DNA from: Alphaproteobacteria bacterium
Lineage (GTDB): Bacteria > Pseudomonadota > Alphaproteobacteria > UBA9219
Direction of reading: 5' to 3'
Assembly: GCA_028692635.1 (NCBI GenBank)
Contig: JAQUWX010000008.1
Location: forward strand, 1-48,933
Length of the DNA stretch: 48,933 nucleotides
How positions within the stretch are numbered: the stretch's first letter is position 1; every line of letters begins with the position of its first letter. The notes beneath the pieces are model-generated. The model did not search any database, had not been told where the DNA came from, and was given only the letters and a program-made list of their open reading frames with translations. The translations under genes and the position numbers were made by a program. Below, piece after piece: positions 8,771 to 19,400 of the stretch.

Positions 8771-9658
8771 TTATTTCTTTGCTTGCGATTTATCGGGCGG
8801 AGTCTTGGAATCTTTTTCCGGCTGTTGGAAGCCAACTTTGCTGCTGGCTCCAAGGCTGGAGATCGCTTTGTGTAATGCGTCTAGCGTTTTGTTGTCGAGT
8901 TCTATTGCTTCCAGTTGTTTCTTCTTATAGCTGCTTATTGCTGCTGAAATCGCCGGATCAATAGTTTCTTTCTTTGGCGCCGCTTTAGATTCTGTTGCAG
9001 AACTAGTTGATTTGTTGGTTTTTTCTACCGCTTTCTTCTCTCCTTCGCTTGGCGTGTTGCTTCTTGTCGCAGAGCCTGCGTTCTTACTGAACATAGTTCC
9101 TCGTCCAGGCAGGACGGTGAGTCTTATGCGGCTGGTTGCTTCTTTGTCTATGGCAAGCCTGTTTTCTAAGCTCGATCTCGTAGCCTTGTTCGCATCCATC
9201 CAACCAGCATCGGGTGGACCCATTTTCATCGCAGCGTTATCATATGGAATTAAAACCGGCATCGCGTTTGTTTCCTCGACATCGCTTTCGTATTGCGGCC
9301 CGTTAGAGCGGTTTTTGCTTATTGCTGGAAGCGGTGCCAGATTGAGCGCTCTTTGCGGCGCGGCAGGAATCATCTCAAAATTGGGGTCTAACGATGGAAC
9401 CTCTACTATGGAACCTAGCGGCGATTGAGTTTCTCGCGCTTTGAAATCCTCAGGAGATAACCACTTCTCTCCTATTGAACTAAACGGATCTGCGGGAGAT
9501 TCGGCTTCTTTTACCTCTTCGGCTCCCGCTGAGGTTGCCAACATAAAACAAAAAACCCCCAGGATCACTCCAGATCCCCAAAAACATCGCTTTGTTGAAA
9601 GCGCGTCCATGTTGGGCTTTGACGACATGTTTTTCCACAATTCCATTAGCAAATTCAT
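8771..9658 (-). CDS. Hypothetical exported/membrane-anchored protein
   Basis: N-terminal hydrophobic segment GVILGVFCFMLATSAGAEE, then low-complexity polar sequence. Confidence 0.65.
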   Translation of the reverse strand: MNLLMELWKNMSSKPNMDALSTKRCFWGSGVILGVFCFMLATSAGAEEVKEAESPADPFSSIGEKWLSPEDFKARETQSPLGSIVEVPSLDPNFEMIPAAPQRALNLAPLPAISKNRSNGPQYESDVEETNAMPVLIPYDNAAMKMGPPDAGWMDANKATRSSLENRLAIDKEATSRIRLTVLPGRGTMFSKNAGSATRSNTPSEGEKKAVEKTNKSTSSATESKAAPKKETIDPAISAAISSYKKKQLEAIELDNKTLDALHKAISSLGASSKVGFQQPEKDSKTPPDKSQAKK

Positions 9659-9853
9659 AGCGTTAATCTAAATTATAAGCAGAATGCTCCTCGTGCTACT
9701 AGGTGATATTTTAGCTCTATACACCTAATAAAGCATGAAACAGGGGCTTACTTCGCTTGTTTATGCAGATTCCCAATTGATGAGTCCGGTAAACTTGGCT
9801 AAATATCAAGCATAGGTTGTGCCGTAACGGTTTTTTATTGTGAGGTAAGGTCC

Positions 9854-10369
9854 TTGTCTTCTTTTGATTTTGCGTCTCCTGGTGTTGGAGATACGGTTGA
9901 AGCGATCGTCAAGTGGTTTAATCCTGCGAAAGGCTTCGGTTTTGTTGCTCCTGTCGATGGTTCGTCAGATGCATTTATGCATATGTCCGTTCTAAGTCGT
10001 GCGGGCCTTCAGCATATTGATGAAGGCGTTAAGTTGCTCGTCGAAATCGGCGATGGACAAAAAGGTCGGCAGGTGCTTCGCATCGTTCAGGTGCTAGGCG
10101 CCGCTGAGGGGGGAAGAGAGACTGGCAGTGGTTCTTCTCGTCCTGCTCCAACCGGCCCTGCCGAGGAAATGGTGGGAACCGTTAAGTGGTTCAAGAACGA
10201 CAAGGGCTTCGGATTCGTGACCCCGGACGATGGCGGTAAAGATGTATTCGTTCACAGAAGCGTCGTTATGCGCGCAGGTCTTGCTGAGCTTGTTTCTGGC
10301 CAGAAATTGAGGATGCAGGTTCATACTGCCGATAAGGGTAGAGAAGCTTCCGAAATCTCCGCTATTTAA
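9854..10369 (+). CDS. Protein with two cold-shock domains
   Basis: Two CSDs: VKWFNPAKGFGFVAPVDGSSDAFMHMSVL and VKWFKNDKGFGFVTPDDGGKDVFVHRSVV. TTG start. Confidence 0.93.
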   Translation: MSSFDFASPGVGDTVEAIVKWFNPAKGFGFVAPVDGSSDAFMHMSVLSRAGLQHIDEGVKLLVEIGDGQKGRQVLRIVQVLGAAEGGRETGSGSSRPAPTGPAEEMVGTVKWFKNDKGFGFVTPDDGGKDVFVHRSVVMRAGLAELVSGQKLRMQVHTADKGREASEISAI

Positions 10370-13300
10370 TACTTATTCGCACGCGGTTTGATTCTACGGC
10401 TATCGTTGTGCCGTCAATTTCTCTCGCTTCCGGCTGCGCCAGGATAAAGTCTCCGTTACTTGCCGCTCGTACGATGAAGGCTACCTTCCATTTGCCTGGC
10501 GATTTGTTGCTCTTGGGGCTGAGTATAAAACCGGTTGTCTCCTCAGCGGCGTCCATGCTTTGCCAATCGGTCAGATCGTCCCCGATCCATGGGTACTGTT
10601 CCATCAACGCTTCCGCTGTGAGATCGCGTGGGACTATCGGTTTAATGCCGGCGCTTCGGGCGTTTTGTATGATGAACGCTTTGTCCGAAGTAGGATAGGA
10701 GCCGCTTATCTCAAGAATATATGTTTCTTTGCGTTGGAGAGATCCTTCTTCCTGGACCTTTTCTCCGCTTGGTTTGTAAAGCTGCTGCTGAATCTTCAGC
10801 GTTTGCGACACTTCTTTCTTTTGCTTTTGGTCCTTGGCGGGGGGCGCGTTTTGTTTGGCGACAAATAGCGCTTGTGAATTCGTGTTGTGCAAAATTATCG
10901 AGTTGCGGGCTTCCGCCTTTGAAATTACATAAAATCCATCATGTTTCTTCGCGCTTTCGTTTATGGTTATTTGCCACGATCCTGCGCGTTGCCCCATCGA
11001 CCAAAGGGCGCGGAGAAATCCAGTTTGCGATGACGATGCGGGTAAAACGGGCATATTCGTGGCCATATCGTATATGTTTTCCCAATCCAGGTATGCGTTA
11101 TCGCTTAACACGGCCAGAATTTTCCATGCCATCACAGGATCTTCGGACGATGATTCCGATAAGAAACCTTTCGCCGGTTTCATCCATAGGCGGGATGCTC
11201 CTTCGTCTTTATTTAAAGCAAAAGAAAGCCCTAGTTGCGCCGCTGCCAGCGGGGTCAGGTTTTTATCTTTGCTAGTATCTGCGTAATAACGAAGGGCCGA
11301 CAGGTCGCTTTTCCCAATGTAAGCAAGAGCAAGAAATCCGCACGCTCTCTCCGACCTTTCGGACTCTTCAAACCATGTGTTCTCAAGTTTGCGTTGAAGC
11401 CATTGCGTCGCGTGATTTGCAGCAAGAGCTGCTATGGCGTTGGTCTTGGATTCTCCGTGAAGCGCAGTTAATGCCGCCGCTGTGCTAGTTATGTTGCCTT
11501 CATGCTGTCCCGGCCATGATGGGAAGCTTCCGTCGGCGTTCTGACGTTTCAGCATCTGCGATAAATAATTTTCGCGGGAGGCGTGGATGTTTTCTTCTTG
11601 CTGCCAGCCAACTCGGGTAATGGTTTCTTTCCATTCTTTCGAAAGTATAAGCCAATCCGATAACTCAACTGTGGTGAACTGTTTTCGCTCCAGAAAATCC
11701 GGCAGGCTTTTCATTATAGTAAGCGTAGGAACTGCGCTGATTATTGCCGATCCCTCCTTATTCGCTCCGATTTTCGATGCGTCGGTCGTTAGCGGCTTAA
11801 GCGCCATAAACTGTTGCGGATCGAGTTGTTGCGCTGTCTCTGTGGCGAGGGATGAATTTCCTTGTACTTCTATCGGCCATTTGCGCACAGTTCGCGCTTT
11901 GTCCGGCCCTGTGACGGATAGGACCAGGACTCCGGAATTTTCTCCGTCCGCGGATATGGTCGGGGTTAAGGATTGGCTTTGTCCACGCTTTAAAAATACA
12001 GCACCGGAATTTTTCCCCGTCAGATTTATTCCGTCTTCGCTTGTTAGCGAATACGAATATTCCCCGGCCAGGCTTGATTGGTTGATGAACCTTATGTTCA
12101 CTCTAGCCTGATCCTCGACAAACAGAGCGTCCGGCACATCGGCTTTTACGGCCAGCGCGGGCATGGCGGGCACAGTTAAAACGCGACTTCCGCTTTGAGT
12201 TTCATTCCACGCGCTTAACTTAATTTTCGCGGAGCCAGCAAATTCAGGCAGAGTTATGGAGAGCGTCGCTTTGCCGTTACGATCGACGGAAACCTGATCG
12301 GCAATTATGCTTGGCTCGGCGCTCCCTAAGGCGGGTTGCTTCGTTACGATCGCATTTACGAAAGTCGGTTGTTGCGGTTTTATATTCTGGACAGTAATCG
12401 GGAGAGATAGTTTTTGTCCCGTCACTATAAATGATTTTAGCTCGGCTTGAATTCCAAGATCTCGCTCTGGATGATAGAGCGGTATCACGAGACTCTGGCT
12501 TATAATTCTTGGAGCTTCTCCCGTGACAGTAGAGGCTTTTATCTGAACCCGGCTGCTCCACGCAGAGGTGGGGGTAAATGAAATCAGATTGTTCCCGGAC
12601 GGAAATGCCTGGTGAATTGTTTGGCGCATCTGTCCGTCGTCTATCACAATGCCAACAATCATGGGCTTTTTAAGCGTAAGCGTGACGTGGTTCTGTTTGT
12701 TGGATGTAAGAGTTTCGGACTGCGCGGATAATTTTATTTGATCTATTGCTTTTATGTCATCCGCGTTTGTCGGTGATTGAAAACTATGTTGTGTCAAGAC
12801 GTTGCCGTTTGCATCGGTTATTTCCAGTATGTAATTTCCAGGTATGATCGGCCATCTTATTACGTTATCGCTGTTGGCGAATAACTCAAGATGGCCGCCT
12901 CCTATGCGATGACGCAGCGGTAGGGGGCGGTGCTTCCAACCATTTTCTGCCTGATACCACTCAAAGCTGCGGCCTTCTTCAAATATCTGATAAAATACTT
13001 TCCCAAGAGCTTGGCGCTTCAAATTGTTGTCGATGGCTATGACGTTAAATGTGGCTCTGTTGGGATTGTTCTCGCTTATCGGTTTTACTCCTATCCAACC
13101 GGTTTGCGATCTGAATGGCAGATTCGCGCTGTATGGAGTCGTTGCTCCGTCGGCGGTTACGGATAGGTTGATCGCTCCTTCGGGGATAGGGTCAACGTTG
13201 ATACTTATGTTGGCGTTTCCGTTTGCGTCAGTTATGAAGCTTGAGCTTCCTTCGAGTTTGTTCGCTCCGTCCTTTGAGCATGCTCCGAAAAAGTAGTCGG

Positions 13301-14777
13301 GCCATGAGGTAAATCGGGGGCAATCTATGGTCCAATTCGCTTTTCCTGTTCTGTGCGAAGCCTGGTCTCCGTTGAGCTTTACGGCAACGTTTATCGAGTT
13401 GTCTTGCTCAATGATTTTCCGGTCAACCATGGCTTGCAGGTCGAGTTTTCCTGCCGCTCCTTCCACCTTTATTGTTTTCGATGCAAGGCGCGTGTTGTCG
13501 GGTTGGTACCATGATACGGTCCAGTCTCCGTTCCCTCCAACCAGCGATATGGGCATATCTATAAATGACGGCGCTCCGGTTTCTTCGATGGTAACCGGTT
13601 TTTCAATTTCAACTTTACCATCGGGGCGGGTGAGACGCAGCAAGCTGTGTTCAATCTTGATTGCACGTCCGTCGGTTTTGCGCGCTCTTACTTCGAATGT
13701 GGCTATGTCTCCGGGTTTGTAAGAATCGCTGGCCGTGATTATTTCCGCATCCGTAAGCTCGTGCTCAATAGACGATGTGGGCAACGGTAGGAAAGCCAGA
13801 TCTCCCGTTTTGGATGTTCCTATAATCATCGCCGAAGATCCGATGGTCTTTGCCGAGACTCCAATTTTAGCGCTGCCGTCGGTAGAGGTGGATGCTTCCC
13901 CTATCGTGTTGTCTTCTTTGTCCAGCAGGCGAAGGTCAATTTTCGGAGCGACAGATTTTTCGGATTTGGCGAAGACTATGAAGCCATCTCGCGTGTTCTG
14001 GGCCATCAGGCGCAGGTCGGATTTGATGAGCCATATTCCAGCCAGCATTTTAGGATCGGCTTCAATTCCGCTTGGCGCGGAGCGCGGAGCGGCGGTCAGA
14101 AAGTAAAGACCCGGCGGCGTCGATGGTAGCGGAATGTCGGTCTTTTGCGTTTGATTGGGCGCATCGCTTAACACAAGATCGCTTTGCCAAAACTGTTGGC
14201 CGTTCTCGCGGGCGAAGGTCAGGCTTTCAGATGGGGCGAGGCTGGACTGCTGGTATTGTTTCCATGCAAGCGGATATAGGTCGGGATTGCTTACGCGGTA
14301 TAATGTCAGGCGGGCTTCCTTTATATTGACAGCTTCAAGGCGTGGCGTTGTCGAAGATGGCGCAATCAAGGACTCTGAGGACTGATCGAACACCATCTCC
14401 GGTTTGCGGTCCGGCACTTTGAAGTCCAGGTTTATTGGCACGCCGAGCTTTACGCCATCGACGCTGTAAACATTGTTCAAGGTCAGGTGATAGTCGCGCT
14501 CGTGCTGGAGGCGCTGTATGCAGAGCTGGGTTGGAGTCAGGCTTAAATCATGCGCCGCAAGGGATACTTTCTTGCCTTCCATATCCAGTTTTATTCCGCC
14601 TAATATAGCCGCTCGGTCGCTTATGTTTAAATGCGCGCTGAAAGTCAGGCATAATTCCGCCGCGTCTATGCCTCGGTTGAGTTTATAGCTGATTACTGTG
14701 AATCTGTTTGTCTCGGCTGCTTGGAGCTGAGTTGCGGTGAGGGCTAGGAAAAGTGCGGCAAATAGGAATTTTTTCAT
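10362..14777 (-). CDS. Bacterial alpha-2-macroglobulin family protein
   Basis: 1471 aa with signal peptide; MG-like domains and terpenoid-cyclase-like helical region (YLSQMLKRQNADGSFPSWPGQ...TSTAAALTAL). Confidence 0.85.
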   Translation of the reverse strand: MKKFLFAALFLALTATQLQAAETNRFTVISYKLNRGIDAAELCLTFSAHLNISDRAAILGGIKLDMEGKKVSLAAHDLSLTPTQLCIQRLQHERDYHLTLNNVYSVDGVKLGVPINLDFKVPDRKPEMVFDQSSESLIAPSSTTPRLEAVNIKEARLTLYRVSNPDLYPLAWKQYQQSSLAPSESLTFARENGQQFWQSDLVLSDAPNQTQKTDIPLPSTPPGLYFLTAAPRSAPSGIEADPKMLAGIWLIKSDLRLMAQNTRDGFIVFAKSEKSVAPKIDLRLLDKEDNTIGEASTSTDGSAKIGVSAKTIGSSAMIIGTSKTGDLAFLPLPTSSIEHELTDAEIITASDSYKPGDIATFEVRARKTDGRAIKIEHSLLRLTRPDGKVEIEKPVTIEETGAPSFIDMPISLVGGNGDWTVSWYQPDNTRLASKTIKVEGAAGKLDLQAMVDRKIIEQDNSINVAVKLNGDQASHRTGKANWTIDCPRFTSWPDYFFGACSKDGANKLEGSSSFITDANGNANISINVDPIPEGAINLSVTADGATTPYSANLPFRSQTGWIGVKPISENNPNRATFNVIAIDNNLKRQALGKVFYQIFEEGRSFEWYQAENGWKHRPLPLRHRIGGGHLELFANSDNVIRWPIIPGNYILEITDANGNVLTQHSFQSPTNADDIKAIDQIKLSAQSETLTSNKQNHVTLTLKKPMIVGIVIDDGQMRQTIHQAFPSGNNLISFTPTSAWSSRVQIKASTVTGEAPRIISQSLVIPLYHPERDLGIQAELKSFIVTGQKLSLPITVQNIKPQQPTFVNAIVTKQPALGSAEPSIIADQVSVDRNGKATLSITLPEFAGSAKIKLSAWNETQSGSRVLTVPAMPALAVKADVPDALFVEDQARVNIRFINQSSLAGEYSYSLTSEDGINLTGKNSGAVFLKRGQSQSLTPTISADGENSGVLVLSVTGPDKARTVRKWPIEVQGNSSLATETAQQLDPQQFMALKPLTTDASKIGANKEGSAIISAVPTLTIMKSLPDFLERKQFTTVELSDWLILSKEWKETITRVGWQQEENIHASRENYLSQMLKRQNADGSFPSWPGQHEGNITSTAAALTALHGESKTNAIAALAANHATQWLQRKLENTWFEESERSERACGFLALAYIGKSDLSALRYYADTSKDKNLTPLAAAQLGLSFALNKDEGASRLWMKPAKGFLSESSSEDPVMAWKILAVLSDNAYLDWENIYDMATNMPVLPASSSQTGFLRALWSMGQRAGSWQITINESAKKHDGFYVISKAEARNSIILHNTNSQALFVAKQNAPPAKDQKQKKEVSQTLKIQQQLYKPSGEKVQEEGSLQRKETYILEISGSYPTSDKAFIIQNARSAGIKPIVPRDLTAEALMEQYPWIGDDLTDWQSMDAAEETTGFILSPKSNKSPGKWKVAFIVRAASNGDFILAQPEAREIDGTTIAVESNRVRISIK

Positions 14778-14892
14778 GACCGTGCTGTTTTAAAGGTGCA
14801 GACGGCATAAACATATCCTTATGATATAAAAATAACAACAAGAGGCTATGGCGCGACAGGTCCGTCCTCCCCAAAGAGGCTAAGGTCGGGGG

Positions 14893-16191
14893 CTAGGGGC
14901 TATTCGCCGTGGAAAGGGTGATGTGGCCCAGTTTCCACATTTTCTCGAAAAATGGGAGCGCAGTCTTTTCCCCCGGTGTGGGCTTGATCTGGTAAATGTT
15001 TATAATTTCTTCAATGGTTTTTTTGCCATCTATTCCCAAGAATAATTCGGCTTCATATCCACCTATGACGCAGTTATGCCATTCCCTGCTTAGTCTTAAT
15101 GAGCCGTCTTCTTCATGCTCTACTTGCAGGCGGTTGCGGCGGGAGGGGACCATTTTTATCGAATTTGCGCCGTCAAAATTTATTCTAAGTCCATTGCCGT
15201 TGTAGCTTCTTTTTCGCAATAAAAAACGGTGGTTTCCCCGCATCGGAGCCAGTAGTTCGACGACGGCCCATTGTTCTTGTTCAGGCAATCTTGATATTTT
15301 TTGGTATAGGTCTTCCTTTCCGAGGCACATGCCGTCGGGATAATAGTATAGGTTGTCAAACCAGCTCTGAAAAGAAAGGTCGCAGGCGTCAGAAAAGGCC
15401 AGAATTTCTGGTACGGAATATGCTCGATCCTTTGTGTTTAAAAACATATCGACCACGTCTGTGTCGTGCGCTTCCGATAGGTCATCGTTCGATACGTAAA
15501 ATCTTAAGGGATGTTTGCTCGGGAGAGAGGATATGACGTCTCTGGCAAAAATTATTTCTTCCTTGTCGTATCCGACGTTCAATCTGCGAAACGCCTCTTG
15601 CATCATATATACGCCCGTCCTCGGGTATTTCGCGTACAGCGACAAAAGCATGGACCCATCGTCTTTTAGGACTGCCGACAGCGCTTTAAGACCTTCTTCC
15701 GGGATGGGGAGATGATGAAGAACTCCAGAGCTTATAACAATGTCAAATTTACGATCCAACGATGCGGCGTTTCGCAAATCCATATGAATCAACTCAAGAT
15801 TCGCAAGATTATGTTTTTGCTTCAGGCGCTCGGCGTGCGCAAGGCTTGTTGCGCTTTGATCTATGCCTATTACCGAAGCATTGGGATTATTGTGCGCGAC
15901 AAGCGGCGCTTCCATCGTTCCGCAACCGGCAATTAAAATAGATTGATTGGGTGCGGGTGGTTTTTCCGGGAAAAACAAGTCATGATCTTTTGATGGATCG
16001 CAGTAAATGAAATTTCCTTCAGACAAAAATACTTCAAGATCAATCACCGGTTCAGGATATGCCCAGTTAGCGTACATTCCACGGTAATTGAGTTTGTTCG
16101 GTCGCTGAGTTAGAAAATTTTTTATCGCGCTTTTTATTGTTTTAAACATATCAGATGCAGCCTGTATGTATTGTTTGCCTGTATTTGGCAT
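14893..16191 (-). CDS. Class I SAM-dependent methyltransferase with C-terminal extension
   Basis: ILIAGCGTMEAPLVA, VIGIDQSATSLAHAERL, FDIVISSGVLHHLP motifs. Confidence 0.85.
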   Translation of the reverse strand: MPNTGKQYIQAASDMFKTIKSAIKNFLTQRPNKLNYRGMYANWAYPEPVIDLEVFLSEGNFIYCDPSKDHDLFFPEKPPAPNQSILIAGCGTMEAPLVAHNNPNASVIGIDQSATSLAHAERLKQKHNLANLELIHMDLRNAASLDRKFDIVISSGVLHHLPIPEEGLKALSAVLKDDGSMLLSLYAKYPRTGVYMMQEAFRRLNVGYDKEEIIFARDVISSLPSKHPLRFYVSNDDLSEAHDTDVVDMFLNTKDRAYSVPEILAFSDACDLSFQSWFDNLYYYPDGMCLGKEDLYQKISRLPEQEQWAVVELLAPMRGNHRFLLRKRSYNGNGLRINFDGANSIKMVPSRRNRLQVEHEEDGSLRLSREWHNCVIGGYEAELFLGIDGKKTIEEIINIYQIKPTPGEKTALPFFEKMWKLGHITLSTANSP

Positions 16192-16224
16192 TATATAGTC
16201 ATTTTTGCATAGCGTTACTACATT

Positions 16225-16285
16225 GAGTCATACGGCCCGCGGACGCGGGCCGCTGGATTCCCGCCTCCGCGGGAATGACTCGGGG
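16225..16285. repeat. 61-bp double-hairpin dispersed repeat, copy 1
   Basis: gagtcata-CGGCCCGC-ggac-GCGGGCCG-ctgg-ATTCCCGC-ctcc-GCGGGAAT-gactcgggg; same architecture as 29821-29880. Confidence 0.92.
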
Positions 16286-16405
16286 TTATGCAAGAGGTCT
16301 ATTGGAATAACCATAAGCCCAGCCCCAATTTTTCCGTATATTATTGATAAAAATTTATTTTCTGGAAGTTGATTTGTGACAACATTAATGCCGCCAATGC
16401 AACTG

Positions 16406-19400
16406 CTATTTCTTCGGGGGGGTGCGGTAGCTGTCTAGGAAGCTGCGGAATAGGTCAACTTCGGTTATTTTGTTCTGGGCTGTGGCTATGTCGCGTAGCT
16501 GGCCAGCTCTTTCAGGACGGGTGAGTATGCGGAAGGTATCGTTTTGCGGCGAGCCAACCATCGATGGGCCGTAATCCGCCGCTATGCGGTCAAGACTGGC
16601 TGCGTCTCCAGACATTGCAAGCGCTATGGCGCAGTTTACCAGCCATTGGGCTTGCTCAAAGGTGACCGGGCTTCCGGTCGCAGGAGCTGGACCGATAAGA
16701 TCGAGAAGAATTCTTGCCGCTTCCGCCCAGCGATGCGATTTCATTGTTATGTCCGCTCGCAGCATTTTTGCCGGTTTGGAGTCGTCGTTCTGTAATAATG
16801 CCAGCGCGTCATCTTCCTTGCCCTGTTCGGACAATGCTCGTGCGCGCAGAAGTTGCCTTTCTTTAACTATATCCGACGGAAGCCCCGCTTCGCCGACCAT
16901 TCCTAGCGCAGATAAAGCTGCGTCCGCTTTGTGATCGATTAAGCGTATTGCTGCCAGGCGGGTGCTTGCTCGCGCTTTGTCTTCTCCTTGCAGAACGTCT
17001 TTGACCAATCCTTCAAGTAGAGTGGACGCCTGATCCAAAAGGTCAATGCTAACCAGACGTTCAGCGAGATTGCGGATCACGTTCGTTCTCGTGTCTCCCG
17101 GCGGCATCAGTTCTCCGAACAACTGGTATAGCGATAGCGCTTCAAGCGGCGATAGCGGAGAAACATTCTCTCCTATGAACGAGTTTAAAAATGCATCGGC
17201 CATTTCGCTTTTGATTTGCGGCGTTACAGAGCTGTTCGGGAAAAGACGCGTCGCTTGCGTCATTACGCTTAGCGCGCTTTTTATATTCTTAGCCTCAAGA
17301 TAAAAAAGACCTAGGCGATGCAGTATGTCTAATTCCAGCTCATCTCCGCGCCAGACAAAACGCATCGACTCCAGCTGATCTGCCGCTTGCGCCGGAGTTA
17401 GCGATTTGGTAGCCACTCCAAGATCAATAAGCGCCAGTTTGGCTCTGATCTTGTAAAGGCGATCATGCGATCTCATGACTTGTTTCCATAGATCTTCCGC
17501 CATTATTTGACGACCAGCTTTGCTGTGGATTACTCCGCGCAGGTAGTTTAACGCGGGGTCCACTTCCGGTCTGTGCGGCTGCATGTCTATTTGCGCCAGC
17601 CATTCCGCAGCTTCGCTGTCTCGATTGACGGCTAAAGCCGCTTCAATCGCAAGCACATAAAACTTCGAAAAGAACGGCTCGGGATAATTGGAGAGAATGT
17701 TTTGCGTGATCGCAAATTTTTCCTCCGCGTTCTGCCAGTCGCGCTGTTGGACTGCCCCAACGGCTTGCCACAACTTTATCTCAGGCTGGAACCTTATTTC
17801 GGGTTTGCTAAGATCGATTAGCCCTTCTACTGCGCGGCCAGATAATATCTTGGACGCTCCGCTTAGCGCCTGAAACTCCGGATAGTTTTTCAGGTCGGGG
17901 TCTTCCTGATTTAAAAATTTCAGCAGGGCCTGGCATTCTTCTCCCATACCATGGGCAAAATAAAATCTTGCCAGTTCAAGCCTCGCTCTATTGCGCTCGG
18001 TCTCTCTTACTTCGACTACGGTTTGCATCAGGCGCTGGCGGGCGGTGGTGAAGTCTTCGTCGCGCTTGCCTGCCCATGCCGCAAAATCAAAAAACATTTT
18101 GCCGGAATATGACGCTTTAACTTTGCTGGGCGATCTTTCGAACATCCCTGTGTCTGTGGCTGGAGACAGCGTCAGTCCGTTGATCGTGGTTATCTCAATT
18201 CCATCGGAAACCTTGTTTACGATCAGTTTTTCAATCCACGGCTTTATGGCCAATCCTTGCGCGCTTGGCACAAGTTCAAGTTCTGCGTAGCGGCGATATA
18301 CGCTGAATGCGTCAACTTGCTTTAAGGGAAGGGCTATTATTTCGTCTCCAACTACCGGATCGGTAAAACGCACCGGTTCAGGAGGTTCAATCGCAGGAAG
18401 CAGAAGACGCGAACCTAAAGCAAAATCCGGCTGCGCAATCAGCGCTCCGCTGACGGGATTGTCTCGCCACTGTTTGCTTAGAAAAACCTGCCAGGTCGTT
18501 CCAGAGCGGTTGGCTCTTAGTTCCACTCCCTTGGGGAGCGAGAAGCGGTATCCGTTGTTGTTGGGAAGATCAAGCGGCTCAAGCGCGACGCGTGGTGCCG
18601 GTTGGCCGTCGGTTAGCGCCGTCAGGTCAAGAGTCAGTTTGCGATCAAATATGATATAGCCGTATCCGCTGCGCGAAAAAACCGCCGAGCCAATTTCCAC
18701 TTTCGGATTCAAAGACAAAACCAGCTCAGGAATTGTTCCGACTTCCAGCGTCCCTGCGGGCTGATTGATTGCGGGACGGGTATATATCGGGACAAGCGTT
18801 TTTACTGGCGTGCTTGTGGTTGCCATAATGGAGCTGGCGGTCGCTGTCTGCTCCATGACGGGCGCCGGCGAAGCGCTGGCGGCAATTTCCTGCAATTTGT
18901 CCAAAGCGCCGGTCGCGGTGGATTTGACCAGGATCGGTTGAGTTTCCGCTATAACCATTGCGGCCAGCTCCTGGGCTGTCTTGGGCGGAGATACCACCAA
19001 TAGCGCTTTAGCGTCGCCGTTCGTCGGAGGAGTTTCTTCTTTCTTCTCTGCTGGTTTTGGTTCTTCCTTTACGGCAGTAGGCGGAGCTTTTGCTTTCGGT
19101 TTGGTGGGAGTTTTCTGCTCAGCCACAGGCGCAGGTCCTGCTGCGCCAAATAAATCGATTACTATTGCTGTGCCACTGGTGAAATCTTTGAGCGTGGCGT
19201 CTTTTGGAACCTCGAAGCTGACGGATAGGCTGTCGGGAGCGTTATCTGCAATTGTGAAATTTTTAGCCCGGGTTAGTTTGGACGATTGCAACGGGCGCAG
19301 ATTTATTTCGCCGCTGGATTTAAACATAATTGAAACGTGCGTTCCCTCGCGGCTGATTTTGTATGTCACACTGCGCGGCCAATCAAACACCAGGCGCTCA

